DNA of 37,302 nt from DATAXP01 sp036272935 (GCA_036272935.1 DATAXP010000080.1:1-37302), one strand, 5' to 3'; positions 25,001 through 33,087 are shown, numbered from the stretch's first letter. A program made the numbers and translations. Notes: generated from the sequence alone by a model not told the origin.

Positions 25001-25318
25001 CACCAGGGCCGTGTTCAGGTTGGTTCCCAGGTCGAAGGTGATCGTCAGGTTGTACGAGCCGTCGTTGTTCGAGTTCGACGACATGTACAGCATGTTCTCG
25101 ACGCCATTGACCTGCTGCTCGATCGGGGCGGCCACCGTATCGGCCACGACCTGGGCACTCGCGCCGGGGAACTGCACCGTCACCTGCACCGTCGGCGGCG
25201 CGATGGCGGGATATTGCGCGATCGGCAAATTCAGCCCCGCGATCGCGCCGGCCAGCGTGATCACGATCGACAGCACGCTGGCGAAGATCGGCCGATCGAT
25301 GAAGAAACGCGAGATCAT
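22034..25318 (-). CDS. RND efflux transporter, HAE1 family (first of tandem pair)
   Basis: A 1094-residue pump subunit paralogous to the next gene. The TM4 aspartates lie in SIVVDDAIVVVENVERWLEQG; the C-terminal half has VQIGFVVLIGLACKNAILIVEFAKLL and RPILMTSFAFVLGVVPLVLAEGAG. The N-terminus is MISRFFIDRPIFASVLSIVI. The end has two additional hydrophobic, arginine-rich and proline-rich segments. The start overlaps the stop of the adaptor gene by 4 bases, so translation is coupled. The layout adaptor, pump, pump resembles mdtABC, whose two pumps form mixed trimers. An outer-membrane channel gene is not present here and would have to be supplied from elsewhere. Confidence 0.96.
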   Translation of the reverse strand: MISRFFIDRPIFASVLSIVITLAGAIAGLNLPIAQYPAIAPPTVQVTVQFPGASAQVVADTVAAPIEQQVNGVENMLYMSSNSNNDGSYNLTITFDLGTNLNTALVMVQNRVALAMPQLPTQVQRQGITIRKRSPDILFVINFYSPDGRYDNLYVSNYATIYVRDELFRVPGLSDIFIFGQRDYSIRGWLDPQLAAARNLSATDIITAIQSQNVPFVSGMLGQPPVAGDVPMALPVGGLGRLSEPEQFDNVVLRATTANDSARTPQIVRLRDVARVSMGAQSYVTSCTLNGKPSVGLAVYQLPGTNALEVGDRVKQRLKELKPRFPEGIDYEIAYDTTPFIDESVKDVEKTLFEATLLVALVVLTFLQNWRAALIPLIAVPVAIIGTFAVMAALGFTLNNISLMGLVLAISIVVDDAIVVVENVERWLEQGFEAREAAYRAMEEVTSPVIAVGVVLSAVFVPCAFISGIVGQFFRQFAVTIAASTIISTINSLTLSPALSAVLLRPHKARRDPLQWLLVIVLGWFFWLFNRSFDAGTAVYTFVVRCVLRVSLLALIAYAGLMALTYWEFQTVPTGFIPQQDQGRLIVNVQLPDSASLQRTDKVIARLRELALQTPGVRHVVAMSGFSLLTGSNSSNFGNMFVVLDPFDKRHGPDLTADAIAARLNKTFRREVRDGLASVFGAPAVPGLGMTAGFKLMVEDRGSLGLEKLQENTDGLISDLRKQPGLFGIITLFRSNTPQLYMDIDRFKVRSLGISLGEVNNALQVYLGSFYTNPFNAFGRFWQVVVQAEGSFRQDTSDLSQIKVRNILGQMVPLSTLVTVREITGPVLVMRYNLYNSAPINGSIRNDFSSGQAIDEVGRLADAKLPRSMKTEWTEITFMEVRAGNTAMYVFAFSVVFVFLALAALYESWSLPLAVILVVPLCLLCSTTGVMIMKMSINIFVQIGFVVLIGLACKNAILIVEFAKLLREQGKPLMEATVEATRLRLRPILMTSFAFVLGVVPLVLAEGAGSEMRRALGIAVFSGMLGVTLFGLLFTPAFFYVIEGLTERRPFNTRTAQRWSSALTMALGILLLGIPFLIRRRAKPQADDRPPPAP

Positions 25319-26601
25319 TGAGCAGGATTCGGGCGTCGGGATTCGGGATTCGGGGCGGCAGTGCCGGCGGGCGGACTTGCATTCGCTGCCGCCCCCTGAC
25401 TTCCGGCTCCTGATTCCTGGCTCCCGGCTGCCGCCGGCGTTGGCATCGGCACCTCTTCCACCTGCACGCCCTGCCCCGGGCGAATGAGCTGCAAGCCGGC
25501 AATCACCACGCGATCGTCCGGGCGCAGACCTTCGTCGACGACGCGCAGCCCATCGGATTCGAGCATGCCGGGAGTCACGCGCCGGTATTGCACTTTGTTC
25601 TGCTCGTCGACGGTGTACACGAATTTCAGGCTCTGATCGGTGCCGATCGCCTGGTCGGCCACGAGCAGCGCCTGGGTCGGCTGCCCCAGCGGCAAATGAA
25701 CGCGCACGAACATGCCGGCGTTGAACTGGCGCACGCCGTGCGCCAGGATCGGGTTGGCGAACACCGCGCGCACGGTGATCGTGCCGGTCGTGGGATCGAT
25801 CCGGTTATTGACGAAGTTCAGCTTCCCCGTGTAGGGAAAGCCATGTTCCCCCTGCAAAGCCATGTAGATCGGGATGCTATCCGATTCGCGCACCGTCGAT
25901 TGCTTGCCTGCGAGGATCAACTTCTTGACGCGCAGGATCGTGCCTTCGTCGATATCGAAATAGGCGTAGATCGGATCGAGCGCCACGACGGTCGTCAGCA
26001 ATGTTTGGTCTTGCGTCACCAGGTTGCCGATCGTCAGGTAGTAACGGCTAACCTGGCCGTTGATCGGCGAAGTGACACGCGTCCAATCGAGGTTCAGTCG
26101 CGCCGTTTCCAATTGAGCCTGCGAATCGGCAAGCGTCGCCCGGGCCTGCTCCTCGGTGGCCTGGTAAGTGTCGAGGTCCTGCTGGCTGATTGCGTTCGGG
26201 GTGCGCGCCAGGTTCCTGGCCCGCACGTTATTGGCGATCGCCAGCTTGAGGCTCGCCTCGTTGTTGGCGACCACCGCCGCGGAATGATCGTACTGTGCCT
26301 GGTAGGGGCGCGGATCGATCTCGAACAACAGGTCGCCAACCTTGACCTCGGAGCCTTCCTTGAACGGCATCTGCACGATGTACCCGGTCACCCGAGCCCG
26401 CACGTCGACGCTTGCCACGGCATCGGTGCGCCCCGTGAAATCGACGTAGTCGGTCACCACGCGCTCGATGGGCTTGGCGACAGTCACCACCGGCGGCTGA
26501 TTTGTGTCGGTGGCCGCAGGTGCCTGCTTGTGACATCCGGCGCCGGCCGCCAGCGCCGGCATGATGGCCAAGATTAGCGAAACCAAGGCACGGTAGCTCA
26601 T
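25315..26601 (-). CDS. RND periplasmic adaptor (membrane fusion protein)
   Basis: Bridges the inner-membrane pumps to an outer-membrane channel. The start chosen is the ATG at 26599-26601, giving 428 residues with a signal sequence MSYRALVSLILAIMPALAAG and a cysteine soon after (AGC), so it may be a lipoprotein, although the lipobox is imperfect. Then PVVTVAKPIERVVTDYVDFTGRTDAV, a lipoyl-like half (VRARVTGYIVQMPFKEGSEVKVGDLLFEIDPRPY), a coiled hairpin of Ala/Gln-rich helices, the second half (DWTRVTSPINGQVSRYYLTIGN), and a beta barrel. The C-terminal 50 residues are Ala/Pro/Ser-rich and coded by GGATTCGGG-type repeats. The operon starts here. Confidence 0.94.
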   Translation of the reverse strand: MSYRALVSLILAIMPALAAGAGCHKQAPAATDTNQPPVVTVAKPIERVVTDYVDFTGRTDAVASVDVRARVTGYIVQMPFKEGSEVKVGDLLFEIDPRPYQAQYDHSAAVVANNEASLKLAIANNVRARNLARTPNAISQQDLDTYQATEEQARATLADSQAQLETARLNLDWTRVTSPINGQVSRYYLTIGNLVTQDQTLLTTVVALDPIYAYFDIDEGTILRVKKLILAGKQSTVRESDSIPIYMALQGEHGFPYTGKLNFVNNRIDPTTGTITVRAVFANPILAHGVRQFNAGMFVRVHLPLGQPTQALLVADQAIGTDQSLKFVYTVDEQNKVQYRRVTPGMLESDGLRVVDEGLRPDDRVVIAGLQLIRPGQGVQVEEVPMPTPAAAGSQESGAGSQGAAANASPPAGTAAPNPESRRPNPAQ

Positions 26602-26748
26602 CGCCAGGGTATCCGTTGACGGAAGTCGACGCTGATCGCCCCAGGGCGCTAAGTATCCCGAGGCAGCGATTCTTTGCAACTGCTGTTCGGGCGACGGCAC
26701 CCGCGATGCGCGACGACGTCGCACGAACCATCGACAGCAGTGATCCGC

Positions 26749-28152
26749 TCAGTTTCCCGGCCAGATGGCGCGAACCATACCGGGAAAGTCGACCGCCTGG
26801 CCCGGTCGTGCGCCGATGTATGCGCGCATCGATCGATTGGGCTTCGGACGAACCGCCTGCTTCTTCTCGATCCGTTGCCCGTTGATCAACAGCGCGATCT
26901 CGTTCGAATCGCCGTCGTAAGCAAATGTGACAGGCCCCCATTGCTGGGCATGTGCAGGCATGAGAGGGCAGCGTAGCACCATCGATTCCTTCGCGGCAGT
27001 GCCGTCGCCGATGCGCGCTTCGAGACTATCCCCACGGTACTTCACATAGATGGTCGGGCTGTCGAGCTGCGGGTCGCCGAACCACCAGAGCACACGGTCC
27101 TTTTTCTCGGCGCTGGGCGATAGGAAGTCGAGCTGTAGCTTCCCACTGCCGCTCACATTGAAGCCGGGCCCCACATCGAACGAGTACGTTTGGGCCGAGC
27201 AGTCGAGTGTCTGTGGAAGCCCTAATCCATTGGCTGGCGGAAGCGTTGCCTGAGGCGGATGCGCACCGACGGTGGAAACGATCGGCTTGGGCGCGGGCCC
27301 GGGCTGATCGTTACCTAGCCAGATCGAACGGACGGCCCCGCGAAATCTTTGCGAAGGAGCATTCGGCTTGCCGCCAACGTCGATCACGAGCGAGGAATTC
27401 GGCGCCGCACCGGCGCGCAGCTCGGCTTTCTCTTTGAGCTTTGCCTTCTCCGCGGCGTCCCACCATGCGTCGCCAAGCTCGGGTTGTGCCGCGGGTTCGT
27501 TCGCGGCCTCGCGGCTTTTTTCAGCGAGTTCCTTGAATGCCGGACCGTTCGACGCCGCAAGGTGTTTGAGCCCTTCATCCCAATCGTCACGCACGAAGCA
27601 CAGGTAGCGGCCAACGACGAGATTCGCTGCCGCGTCGTTGGGATTCTCTTTCAGCGCGGCACGCGCCGCCTCGGCCGCATCCCACTGTTGGCGATCGGCA
27701 GCAACCGACTTCGATCGCTCGACCATCTGCCGCACGAGCACCGGGTCCTTGCTCTTGCGCATTGCCGCGAGCGAAATGTCCGACAGTCGTTTCGCGGCGT
27801 CCCAGTCCTCGTCACCGGCCGCGGCGTCCGCTTCGGCGCTGGCGCTTTCGGCAACGTCTTTATAGGTCGTCGGGGATAGCGTCGCCTTGTCGGCCATTTT
27901 GCCAAGCGCCGCCGCCAGCTCGCCGCGAACGTCAATCTCGAACAAATCGCTTAGCGCGGCGATGGCTGTAGTAGCCAGTGACGGGGCGCCGGCGTCGATC
28001 GCCGATTGACGGGCTGTGGCGAGCATCGCATAGCGCTCGGCCGGATCGCCCTGAGTGGCTTGGCCCCTTTGGATGAGCTTCGTCGCCAACGTCTGCTTCG
28101 CCTCGGATGTTTTTGCTGCCGACAAGTCATCCTTGAAGATCTCCTTCACCAA
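26749..28152 (-). CDS. TPR-like and LamG-like planctomycete protein, N-terminally truncated
   Basis: A 467-residue open frame whose first codon would be TTG. Residues 1-240 are Ala-rich paired helices, TPR-like, with the segment VKEIFKDDLSAAKTSEAKQTLATKL, common in planctomycete proteins where it normally follows a signal peptide. The C-terminal part (about 320-450) is a beta-sandwich resembling LamG/concanavalin domains (VTFAYDGDSNEIALLINGQRI, then MRAYIGA). A motif FRGAVRSIWLGN near 268 recurs as FPGMVRAIWPGN at the very end. No signal peptide is present, and just upstream, in another frame, lies a kinase N-terminal piece. The natural start has probably been lost, so function is doubtful. 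Confidence 0.65.
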   Translation of the reverse strand: MVKEIFKDDLSAAKTSEAKQTLATKLIQRGQATQGDPAERYAMLATARQSAIDAGAPSLATTAIAALSDLFEIDVRGELAAALGKMADKATLSPTTYKDVAESASAEADAAAGDEDWDAAKRLSDISLAAMRKSKDPVLVRQMVERSKSVAADRQQWDAAEAARAALKENPNDAAANLVVGRYLCFVRDDWDEGLKHLAASNGPAFKELAEKSREAANEPAAQPELGDAWWDAAEKAKLKEKAELRAGAAPNSSLVIDVGGKPNAPSQRFRGAVRSIWLGNDQPGPAPKPIVSTVGAHPPQATLPPANGLGLPQTLDCSAQTYSFDVGPGFNVSGSGKLQLDFLSPSAEKKDRVLWWFGDPQLDSPTIYVKYRGDSLEARIGDGTAAKESMVLRCPLMPAHAQQWGPVTFAYDGDSNEIALLINGQRIEKKQAVRPKPNRSMRAYIGARPGQAVDFPGMVRAIWPGN

Positions 28153-28324
28153 CCCGCTGGTGCTTGGTCAACATGCCGTCCTGCACCAGCAACCGGGCCA
28201 ACTCGCCGGCATCGCCTGCATGTTGAGACTCAGCGATTTGTTGCTCGGCGCGGGCCAAAGCTTCGCCGGTGAGCAGGCCTGCCGCGGTGGCAGCCTCGAC
28301 AAAGCGAGCGTATGTGATCCCCAT
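28127..28324 (-). pseudogene. N-terminal remnant of a planctomycete protein kinase-like gene
   Basis: A 65-residue frame beginning MGITYARFVEAATAAGLLTGE and reading LARLLVQDGMLTKHQ, the short helical domain that precedes the Ser/Thr kinase domain in many planctomycete kinases. It has a good ribosome site (AAGGGG 8 bases upstream). Immediately after LTKHQ the homology stops, the frame gives RVGEGDLQG and ends, while the next downstream gene begins in another frame within the same bases. The kinase domain and the start of the downstream gene are missing, which suggests a deletion that joined two genes out of frame. Confidence 0.6.
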
Positions 28325-28473
28325 CCTCTTACCCCTTGCAGCCAGAAAAGCCGCCGTCGCAGAGGGTTCATCGTGTGCCCACCGCGAACCTGCCGCAACG
28401 GAGCACTAACATCGGCGAATGAACAGGACTATGCTATTTGGCGTCAAACGCCGTCAACCTTGAGCTCAGGACT
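28325..28473. promoter_or_regulatory. Divergent gap between kinase remnant and sulfatase
   Basis: 149 bases separate the leftward remnant from the rightward sulfatase start and must hold the sulfatase promoter. No clear -35/-10 pair or palindrome stands out by eye. Confidence 0.3.
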
Positions 28474-30273
28474 ATGCTGAAACACGCCTGCCATTTATTG
28501 ATCGTCACGCTCGGCCTTCTGCCGAGCGTTGTTCATGCCGCCGCAAATCGCCCGAATGTGATCGTCATCCTCAGCGATGACCAGGGCTACGGCGACTTCT
28601 CGTGCCACGGCAACCCGAAGCTGCGCACGCCAAATCTCGATCGGCTGCACGACCAAAGCATTCGACTCACCGATTTTCACGTCGCGCCAATGTGTACGCC
28701 GACGCGCGGCCAACTGATAACTGGGCTCGATGCGCTGCGCAGTGGAGCATCGAGCGTGTGCGCGGGCCGATCGTTCATCCGCCGCGACTGGCCTGCTGGT
28801 CCGGCCGATCAAGCGGCTCCGCCACCGCCATCGACCATGGCCGAGCGCTTCGCCCACTTCGGTTACAAGACCGCGCTGTTCGGCAAGTGGCACCTGGGCG
28901 ACAGCTATCCGAACCTGCCTGAGAACCGCGGCTTTCAAGACACGGTGTATCACCTCGGCTGGGGCATCACGTCGATGGCCGACCTGTGGTGCAACGATTA
29001 CTTCAATGGCCGCTTCCGTCACAACGGTGTGCTGCACGAGTATCCCGGCTACTGCACCGACGTGTGGTTCGACCTGGGCATGAGCTGGATCCGAGACCGC
29101 GCCAAAGCCGATGAACCGTTCTTCCTATACCTGCCCACGAACGCGCCGCACGGACCGCTATGGGTGGCCGACAAGTATCGCCAGCCGTATCTCGATCAGG
29201 GACTCAAAAAGCCGCTGGCCAGCTTCTTCGGCATGATCGCCAACATCGACGAGAACGTCGGCAAGCTTGATCGGCTGCTGGAAGAGACCGGACTGCGCGA
29301 CAACACCATCCTCATCTACTTCCACGACAACGGTGGCACGGCGGGCGTCAACTTCTACAACGCCGGCATGCGCGGCCGCAAGACGACCTACTACGAAGGT
29401 GGCCACCGCGCGGCGTGCTTTGTCCGCTGGCCCGGCGGCAATCTGCGTTCGCCCGGCGATGTCGACGAGTTGTGCGAGGTGCAAGACTTGCTGCCGACGC
29501 TCACCGAATTCTGCGACCTTGGCGCGCCCAAGAGCGCCGGCGATGGCGTGAGCCTGGCTTCCCTGCTGAACGGCAAGCGCGAGCGCCTCGCCGATCGCAA
29601 ACTCGTCGTCCAGTATGGCCAAAAACCGGAAAAGTGGCAGTCGGCCGTCCTGTGGAAGAAATGGCGACTGGTACACGGAACCGAGCTGTACGACCTGCGC
29701 AGCGATCCCGGGCAGGAAAAAGAGGTCGCCGCCGCGCACCCCGATGTGATGAAGCAGTTGCGCGAACATTACGAGTCGTGGTGGTCGGGCGTCGAGCCGC
29801 TGCTGGATGATTTTGTGCCGATCGTGTTGGGCTCGGAGCGCGAGAACCCGGTGACGCTCTCGGCCGCCGATTGGGCGAATGTGTACTGCGATAACATGCA
29901 CGATCTGCGCTTGGGCAAGCAGGCGAACTCGGTGTGGCACGTCCAGGTGGCTCGCAGTGGTCGGTACCGCATTTCGCTGCGCCGCTGGCCGAAGGAAGCC
30001 GACGCCGCGATCGTGGCCGGGGTGCCAGTGTTCCACGCCGTCGATGGTGAGTTGCCCGAGGGGAAGGCTTTGCCTATCACGAAGGCGCGGCTGAAGATCG
30101 GCGACGTATTCGACCAATCGGCGCCGGTCGGCGCAAAAAACAAATCGATTTGGTTTGACGTTGATCTTCAGGCTGGTCCAAAAACTACGATGCAGACCTG
30201 GTTTTACGACGCCGCCGGCAATGAACTGTGCGGTGCGTACTTCACCTACGTCGAGCGCGTGAATGCGCGATGA
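28474..30273 (+). CDS. Secreted sulfatase (arylsulfatase family)
   Basis: Hydrolyses sulfate esters outside the cytoplasm. The start chosen is the ATG at 28474, giving 599 residues with a clear signal peptide (MLKHACHLLIVTLGLLPSVVHA); the 12 upstream codons in frame lack one. The metal site SDDQGYGDF follows. The formylglycine cysteine lies in C-T-P-T-R of MCTPTRGQLITG (residue 74 from this start), so it needs a maturing enzyme. The second metal cluster is FHDNGGTAG. A C-terminal beta domain from about residue 440 may bind the substrate. It is coupled to the oxidoreductase gene by ATGA. Polysaccharide or glycoside sulfate is the usual target in planctomycetes; the exact one is unknown. Confidence 0.93.
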   Translation: MLKHACHLLIVTLGLLPSVVHAAANRPNVIVILSDDQGYGDFSCHGNPKLRTPNLDRLHDQSIRLTDFHVAPMCTPTRGQLITGLDALRSGASSVCAGRSFIRRDWPAGPADQAAPPPPSTMAERFAHFGYKTALFGKWHLGDSYPNLPENRGFQDTVYHLGWGITSMADLWCNDYFNGRFRHNGVLHEYPGYCTDVWFDLGMSWIRDRAKADEPFFLYLPTNAPHGPLWVADKYRQPYLDQGLKKPLASFFGMIANIDENVGKLDRLLEETGLRDNTILIYFHDNGGTAGVNFYNAGMRGRKTTYYEGGHRAACFVRWPGGNLRSPGDVDELCEVQDLLPTLTEFCDLGAPKSAGDGVSLASLLNGKRERLADRKLVVQYGQKPEKWQSAVLWKKWRLVHGTELYDLRSDPGQEKEVAAAHPDVMKQLREHYESWWSGVEPLLDDFVPIVLGSERENPVTLSAADWANVYCDNMHDLRLGKQANSVWHVQVARSGRYRISLRRWPKEADAAIVAGVPVFHAVDGELPEGKALPITKARLKIGDVFDQSAPVGAKNKSIWFDVDLQAGPKTTMQTWFYDAAGNELCGAYFTYVERVNAR

Positions 30274-31514
30274 TTCGCATCGGCATTGTCGGCTGCGGCC
30301 GCATTCTGGCGGCGCATTTGCGCGGCTACCGGTTGCTGCGCGCTGCCGGCGTCGACACCTTCCGCATCACCGCGCTGTGTGCACGAAGGCCTGACGACGC
30401 GCTGAGCTATGTGCGCCGCGGTCACGGTCCCGCGCAGCGCCCGCCGGTAAGCAACATCCCTGGCGATGTGTTGGGCATCGGTGACGAGTACCTGTCGGAC
30501 TTTCAGGGCGATGTCGAGCCGGAGATCTACACCGACTACCGAGAGATGATCGCCCGCGGGCCGATCGATGCCGTGAACGATTTCACCTCGCACGGCCTGC
30601 ACCACCAGGTTGCCTTCGCCGCGTTCGACCATCGCAAGCACCTGCTCAGCCAGAAGCCGTTGGCCGTGAGCGTCCTGGCGGCGCAACAGATGTGCGCGCG
30701 GGCCGAGGCAGCCAACCGCGTGTTCGGCGTGTTCGAGAACTTCCGCTTCCTGCCGCAGACTCGCCATCTGAACTGGCTGTTTAATGTCGGCCCCGGCGGC
30801 GAGTTGCAAATGATCCTCATCGGCTATCTCGCGTCATGGTGGGCGCCGAATCGCATCGTCGCCGAGACACCGTGGCGGCATCGCCGCGACGAAGCGGGCG
30901 GAATCAGCCTCGATTTCGGCGTCCATTTCTTCGACCAGATTCGCCACGTCGTCGGCGAGATTCGCACCGTTACCGCGCAGACGGCGATCGTGGAACGCCA
31001 GCGCGTCACCGTGGACCGCAACGGAAACCTCGTCGACCGCATCGCGTGCGACGCCGACGACACATTCTTCGCCGCGTTCGACACCGAACGCGGCGTCGTG
31101 GGCCATCTGGCGGCAAGCTGGGCTGGCCACGGCGGCGCGACGACCATCGGCGCGGGGAGCGTGTACTACGGCTCGAAGACGAGGGTCAACGGCACCGCGG
31201 TAACGTTTGACGATGGCACCAGCGCGGACCTCGGACAGTTCTACGCCCAGCATGCGTCGAGCGCACAGCGCGAAGGTGATTTTCCTTTGGGGCTCGACGA
31301 CAGCTTCGCGCTGGCACAGCTCGATTGGCTGGAAGCGGTGCGACTAAAACGCCAACCGCAGACCAGCGGCCGCGAAGGGTTGCGCGACTTGGCTGCGAGT
31401 TTCGCAATCCTCGAATCCGCCACCGCCGGCCGGCGTGTTGAAGTGGCCGAGGTGCTCGATGGCCACCTTGATGTGTATCAGCGTCCGATCAACCGTCGCT
31501 ACGAGCTGGCGTAG
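30270..31514 (+). CDS. Gfo/Idh/MocA-family oxidoreductase
   Basis: An NAD(P)-dependent sugar-type dehydrogenase of 414 residues from the ATG at 30270, which overlaps the sulfatase stop (ATGA). The earlier in-frame start at 30228 lies inside the sulfatase. The Rossmann motif is IRIGIVGCGRILAAHLRGY, and the conserved lysine-proline pair is in LLSQKPLAVSV. The C-terminal alpha/beta domain has GGISLDFGVHFFDQIRHVVGEI, with the usual histidine. Members oxidise or reduce sugars, inositols or their phosphates. Coupling to a sulfatase suggests both act on sugar released from sulfated glycans, but this gene has no signal peptide, so it would work inside the cell. Confidence 0.92.
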   Translation: MIRIGIVGCGRILAAHLRGYRLLRAAGVDTFRITALCARRPDDALSYVRRGHGPAQRPPVSNIPGDVLGIGDEYLSDFQGDVEPEIYTDYREMIARGPIDAVNDFTSHGLHHQVAFAAFDHRKHLLSQKPLAVSVLAAQQMCARAEAANRVFGVFENFRFLPQTRHLNWLFNVGPGGELQMILIGYLASWWAPNRIVAETPWRHRRDEAGGISLDFGVHFFDQIRHVVGEIRTVTAQTAIVERQRVTVDRNGNLVDRIACDADDTFFAAFDTERGVVGHLAASWAGHGGATTIGAGSVYYGSKTRVNGTAVTFDDGTSADLGQFYAQHASSAQREGDFPLGLDDSFALAQLDWLEAVRLKRQPQTSGREGLRDLAASFAILESATAGRRVEVAEVLDGHLDVYQRPINRRYELA

Positions 31515-31638
31515 GACACCGGGCCGGCGTGGTGCGGGCCCGTTTCTCCCGCGAAACTTCCCTTGCAGGGGTGGGGAGAAAGCATAGAATTTTGAGTTGC
31601 CGCGAAGGGGGCGACCGCGCCCTCTCCTTCGCGCACCT

Positions 31639-31727
31639 GGAGAGGTGGCTGAGTGGTCGAAAGCGTCGGTTTGCTAAACCGATGTACGGGTCAAACCGTA
31701 CCGCAGGTTCGAATCCTGTCCTCTCCG
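31639..31727 (+). tRNA. tRNA-Ser(GCU)
   Basis: A class II tRNA of 89 nt without encoded CCA. The acceptor arm GGAGAGG (31639-31645) pairs with CCTCTCC (31720-31726) and the discriminator is G. The anticodon loop is TTGCTAA with anticodon GCT (31673-31675). The long variable arm has a 6-bp stem, GTACGG (31684-31689) with CCGTAC (31696-31701). T-loop TTCGAAT is standard. The gene reads AGC/AGU codons. Its 3' half is overlapped by the end of an integrase gene on the other strand. Confidence 0.97.
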
Positions 31728-33016
31728 TTCGACGTACCCGCAAGTTCCAGCGGGTAGTCACAAGAATCCGCACAAGCCCCTGCTGAGGCAGGGGCTTGTG
31801 TCGTTTCCGGCAGTTCTTTGCGCGACTCTGCGGCCGGCTGCTGCACCGCTTTTTGCACCGCTCGTGCACCGGATTCTGCACCGCCATTGGATGCCCGCTC
31901 GAAATCAGCATCCGTAATTTGCAGGTAGTGCTTCAATGCAATCCGCGGGGTGTTCCCCAGCCAGGCCGTCACGACGTGGATCGGAAAGCTTCGGGCCAGT
32001 TCCGTTTCCCGCGACGCACGAAGATTCTGGAAAAGACGCGGCCAAGGCTTTAGTCCGGCGCGTATCACGAGGCGCTTGAAATGGGTTCGCAAGTTGCTAT
32101 TCCGCCAGCCGCTTTTTCCCTTCGCGGATGCACGGTGGTTTCCAGCGACGACATAAACCGCGCCGACTGCCGCCAATTCCTGAGCATCTTCGAGAACTGT
32201 CCGCAGTTCTGGAAACAGCGGGATCGTTCGATGGCTTTTGCCGGGGTGATGCTCCGTCTTCGGTGACTGCACGACGATCCTGCCAAGCACCCAGTCAACA
32301 TTTTCCCATCGCAAGGACAGCACCTCGCTCGGGCAACGTAAGCCACCGTATCGGGCAAGCGCCACGATCACTCGCCAGGTCGGATCGCATAACTCAAGCA
32401 GCCGTTCCGTCTCCTCGACCGTTACGAAGCGTTGCCGATCCTGCCGCACCGCAGCCTTGGCGGTTACGTCAGCAAACGGGTTCGACGGAATCAGTCGCCG
32501 CTTCATCGCACCGCGAAAGAACATCCTCGCGAATTGGAGCCGCTTGTGCACGGTCGTCGGCGCGAGTCCCTCGCTCGTCAGGTACATTTTGAAATCGTCC
32601 GCATCGGCCTCGCTGATCGTCGCAAGCTCGCGGTCGTCGCCGAAATGCTCGCGCAAATTGCGTGTGACTTGTCCCCAGACTTCTTTTGTCGCCGGCTTCA
32701 CGTCGATGCGCCGACTAACGTAGTCTTGGAGGTATGCTACGAGCGTTGCTTGCGCTTGCGACACTCGTTTCGGTACCAGCCCGGCGGCGGCGAGCTTGTC
32801 CATTAGCGTGGCGCTCAAAGTCGATAGCCATCGGGCCGTCTCATCATCCAAGGCGTGGCCGGCGAACTTCGCAGCTAAGATGTGTTCCACCCGAATCTTG
32901 ATCGACTCCGCAGCCTTTTGCGGCACTTTGCCCAGTCGGATGGAGCGGCGTTTACCGTCGGTTCCGACGAACTGGATTGTGCGATGCCCTGTTCGTTCTT
33001 GATAAATTGAAGCCAT
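31691..33016 (-). CDS. Tyrosine-type site-specific integrase
   Basis: A 441-residue recombinase that probably inserted the right-hand element at tRNA-Ser. The N-terminal half carries an arm-binding and SAM-like core-binding domain (about 85-180). The catalytic residues in view are R227 in GGLRCPSE, R333 in QNLRASRETEL, and the nucleophile Y364 in KHYLQITD. The box II histidine of HxxR is replaced by Q330. The last 60 residues are low in complexity (Ala, Gln, Pro-rich) and end GEDRIRTCGTV, read out of the antisense of the tRNA, so they may not be functional. The gene ends in the tRNA variable loop. Preceding it is a small excisionase-like gene. The att core lies in the tRNA 3' half. Confidence 0.9.
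   Translation of the reverse strand: MASIYQERTGHRTIQFVGTDGKRRSIRLGKVPQKAAESIKIRVEHILAAKFAGHALDDETARWLSTLSATLMDKLAAAGLVPKRVSQAQATLVAYLQDYVSRRIDVKPATKEVWGQVTRNLREHFGDDRELATISEADADDFKMYLTSEGLAPTTVHKRLQFARMFFRGAMKRRLIPSNPFADVTAKAAVRQDRQRFVTVEETERLLELCDPTWRVIVALARYGGLRCPSEVLSLRWENVDWVLGRIVVQSPKTEHHPGKSHRTIPLFPELRTVLEDAQELAAVGAVYVVAGNHRASAKGKSGWRNSNLRTHFKRLVIRAGLKPWPRLFQNLRASRETELARSFPIHVVTAWLGNTPRIALKHYLQITDADFERASNGGAESGARAVQKAVQQPAAESRKELPETTQAPASAGACADSCDYPLELAGTSNGEDRIRTCGTV
31771..31800. terminator. Perfect 13-bp hairpin after tRNA-Ser
   Basis: CACAAGCCCCTGC (31771-31783) and GCAGGGGCTTGTG (31788-31800) pair perfectly around TGAG, 44 bases after the tRNA. On the plus strand TCGTTTCC follows, a weak T tract. 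It is a likely transcription terminator for the tRNA gene. It lies within the last codons of the integrase gene, where it encodes Ala-Gln-Ala-Pro-like residues. Confidence 0.6.
31842..31883. repeat. Four TGCACCG repeats at about helical spacing
   Basis: TGCACCG starts at 31842, 31854, 31865 and 31877, so the steps are 12, 11 and 12 bases, close to one turn of DNA. They sit in the 3' part of the integrase gene, about 120 bases from the tRNA end, a position where integrase arm sites or a control protein could bind. They also code the VQKAVQQ-type tail. Confidence 0.5.
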
Positions 33017-33087
33017 AGGTCCTTTCTGCGGTGAACAATCACCAGATTAGATCAACGTTGAAAACACGATCACGATTCTGCGCGAAG

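Noticed and set aside
25588..26577. Plus-strand frame of 329 codons
   Set aside because: Antisense to the well-supported adaptor gene.
31842..31883. Possible CRISPR-like repeats
   Set aside because: Units of 7 bases at 11-12-base steps with no spacers; not a CRISPR array. None was seen elsewhere.
31489..31911. Minus-strand frame of 140 codons with RTGFEPAV and LANRRFRPLSHLS
   Set aside because: It is a translation of the antisense strand of tRNA-Ser and flanking DNA, a well-known false protein.
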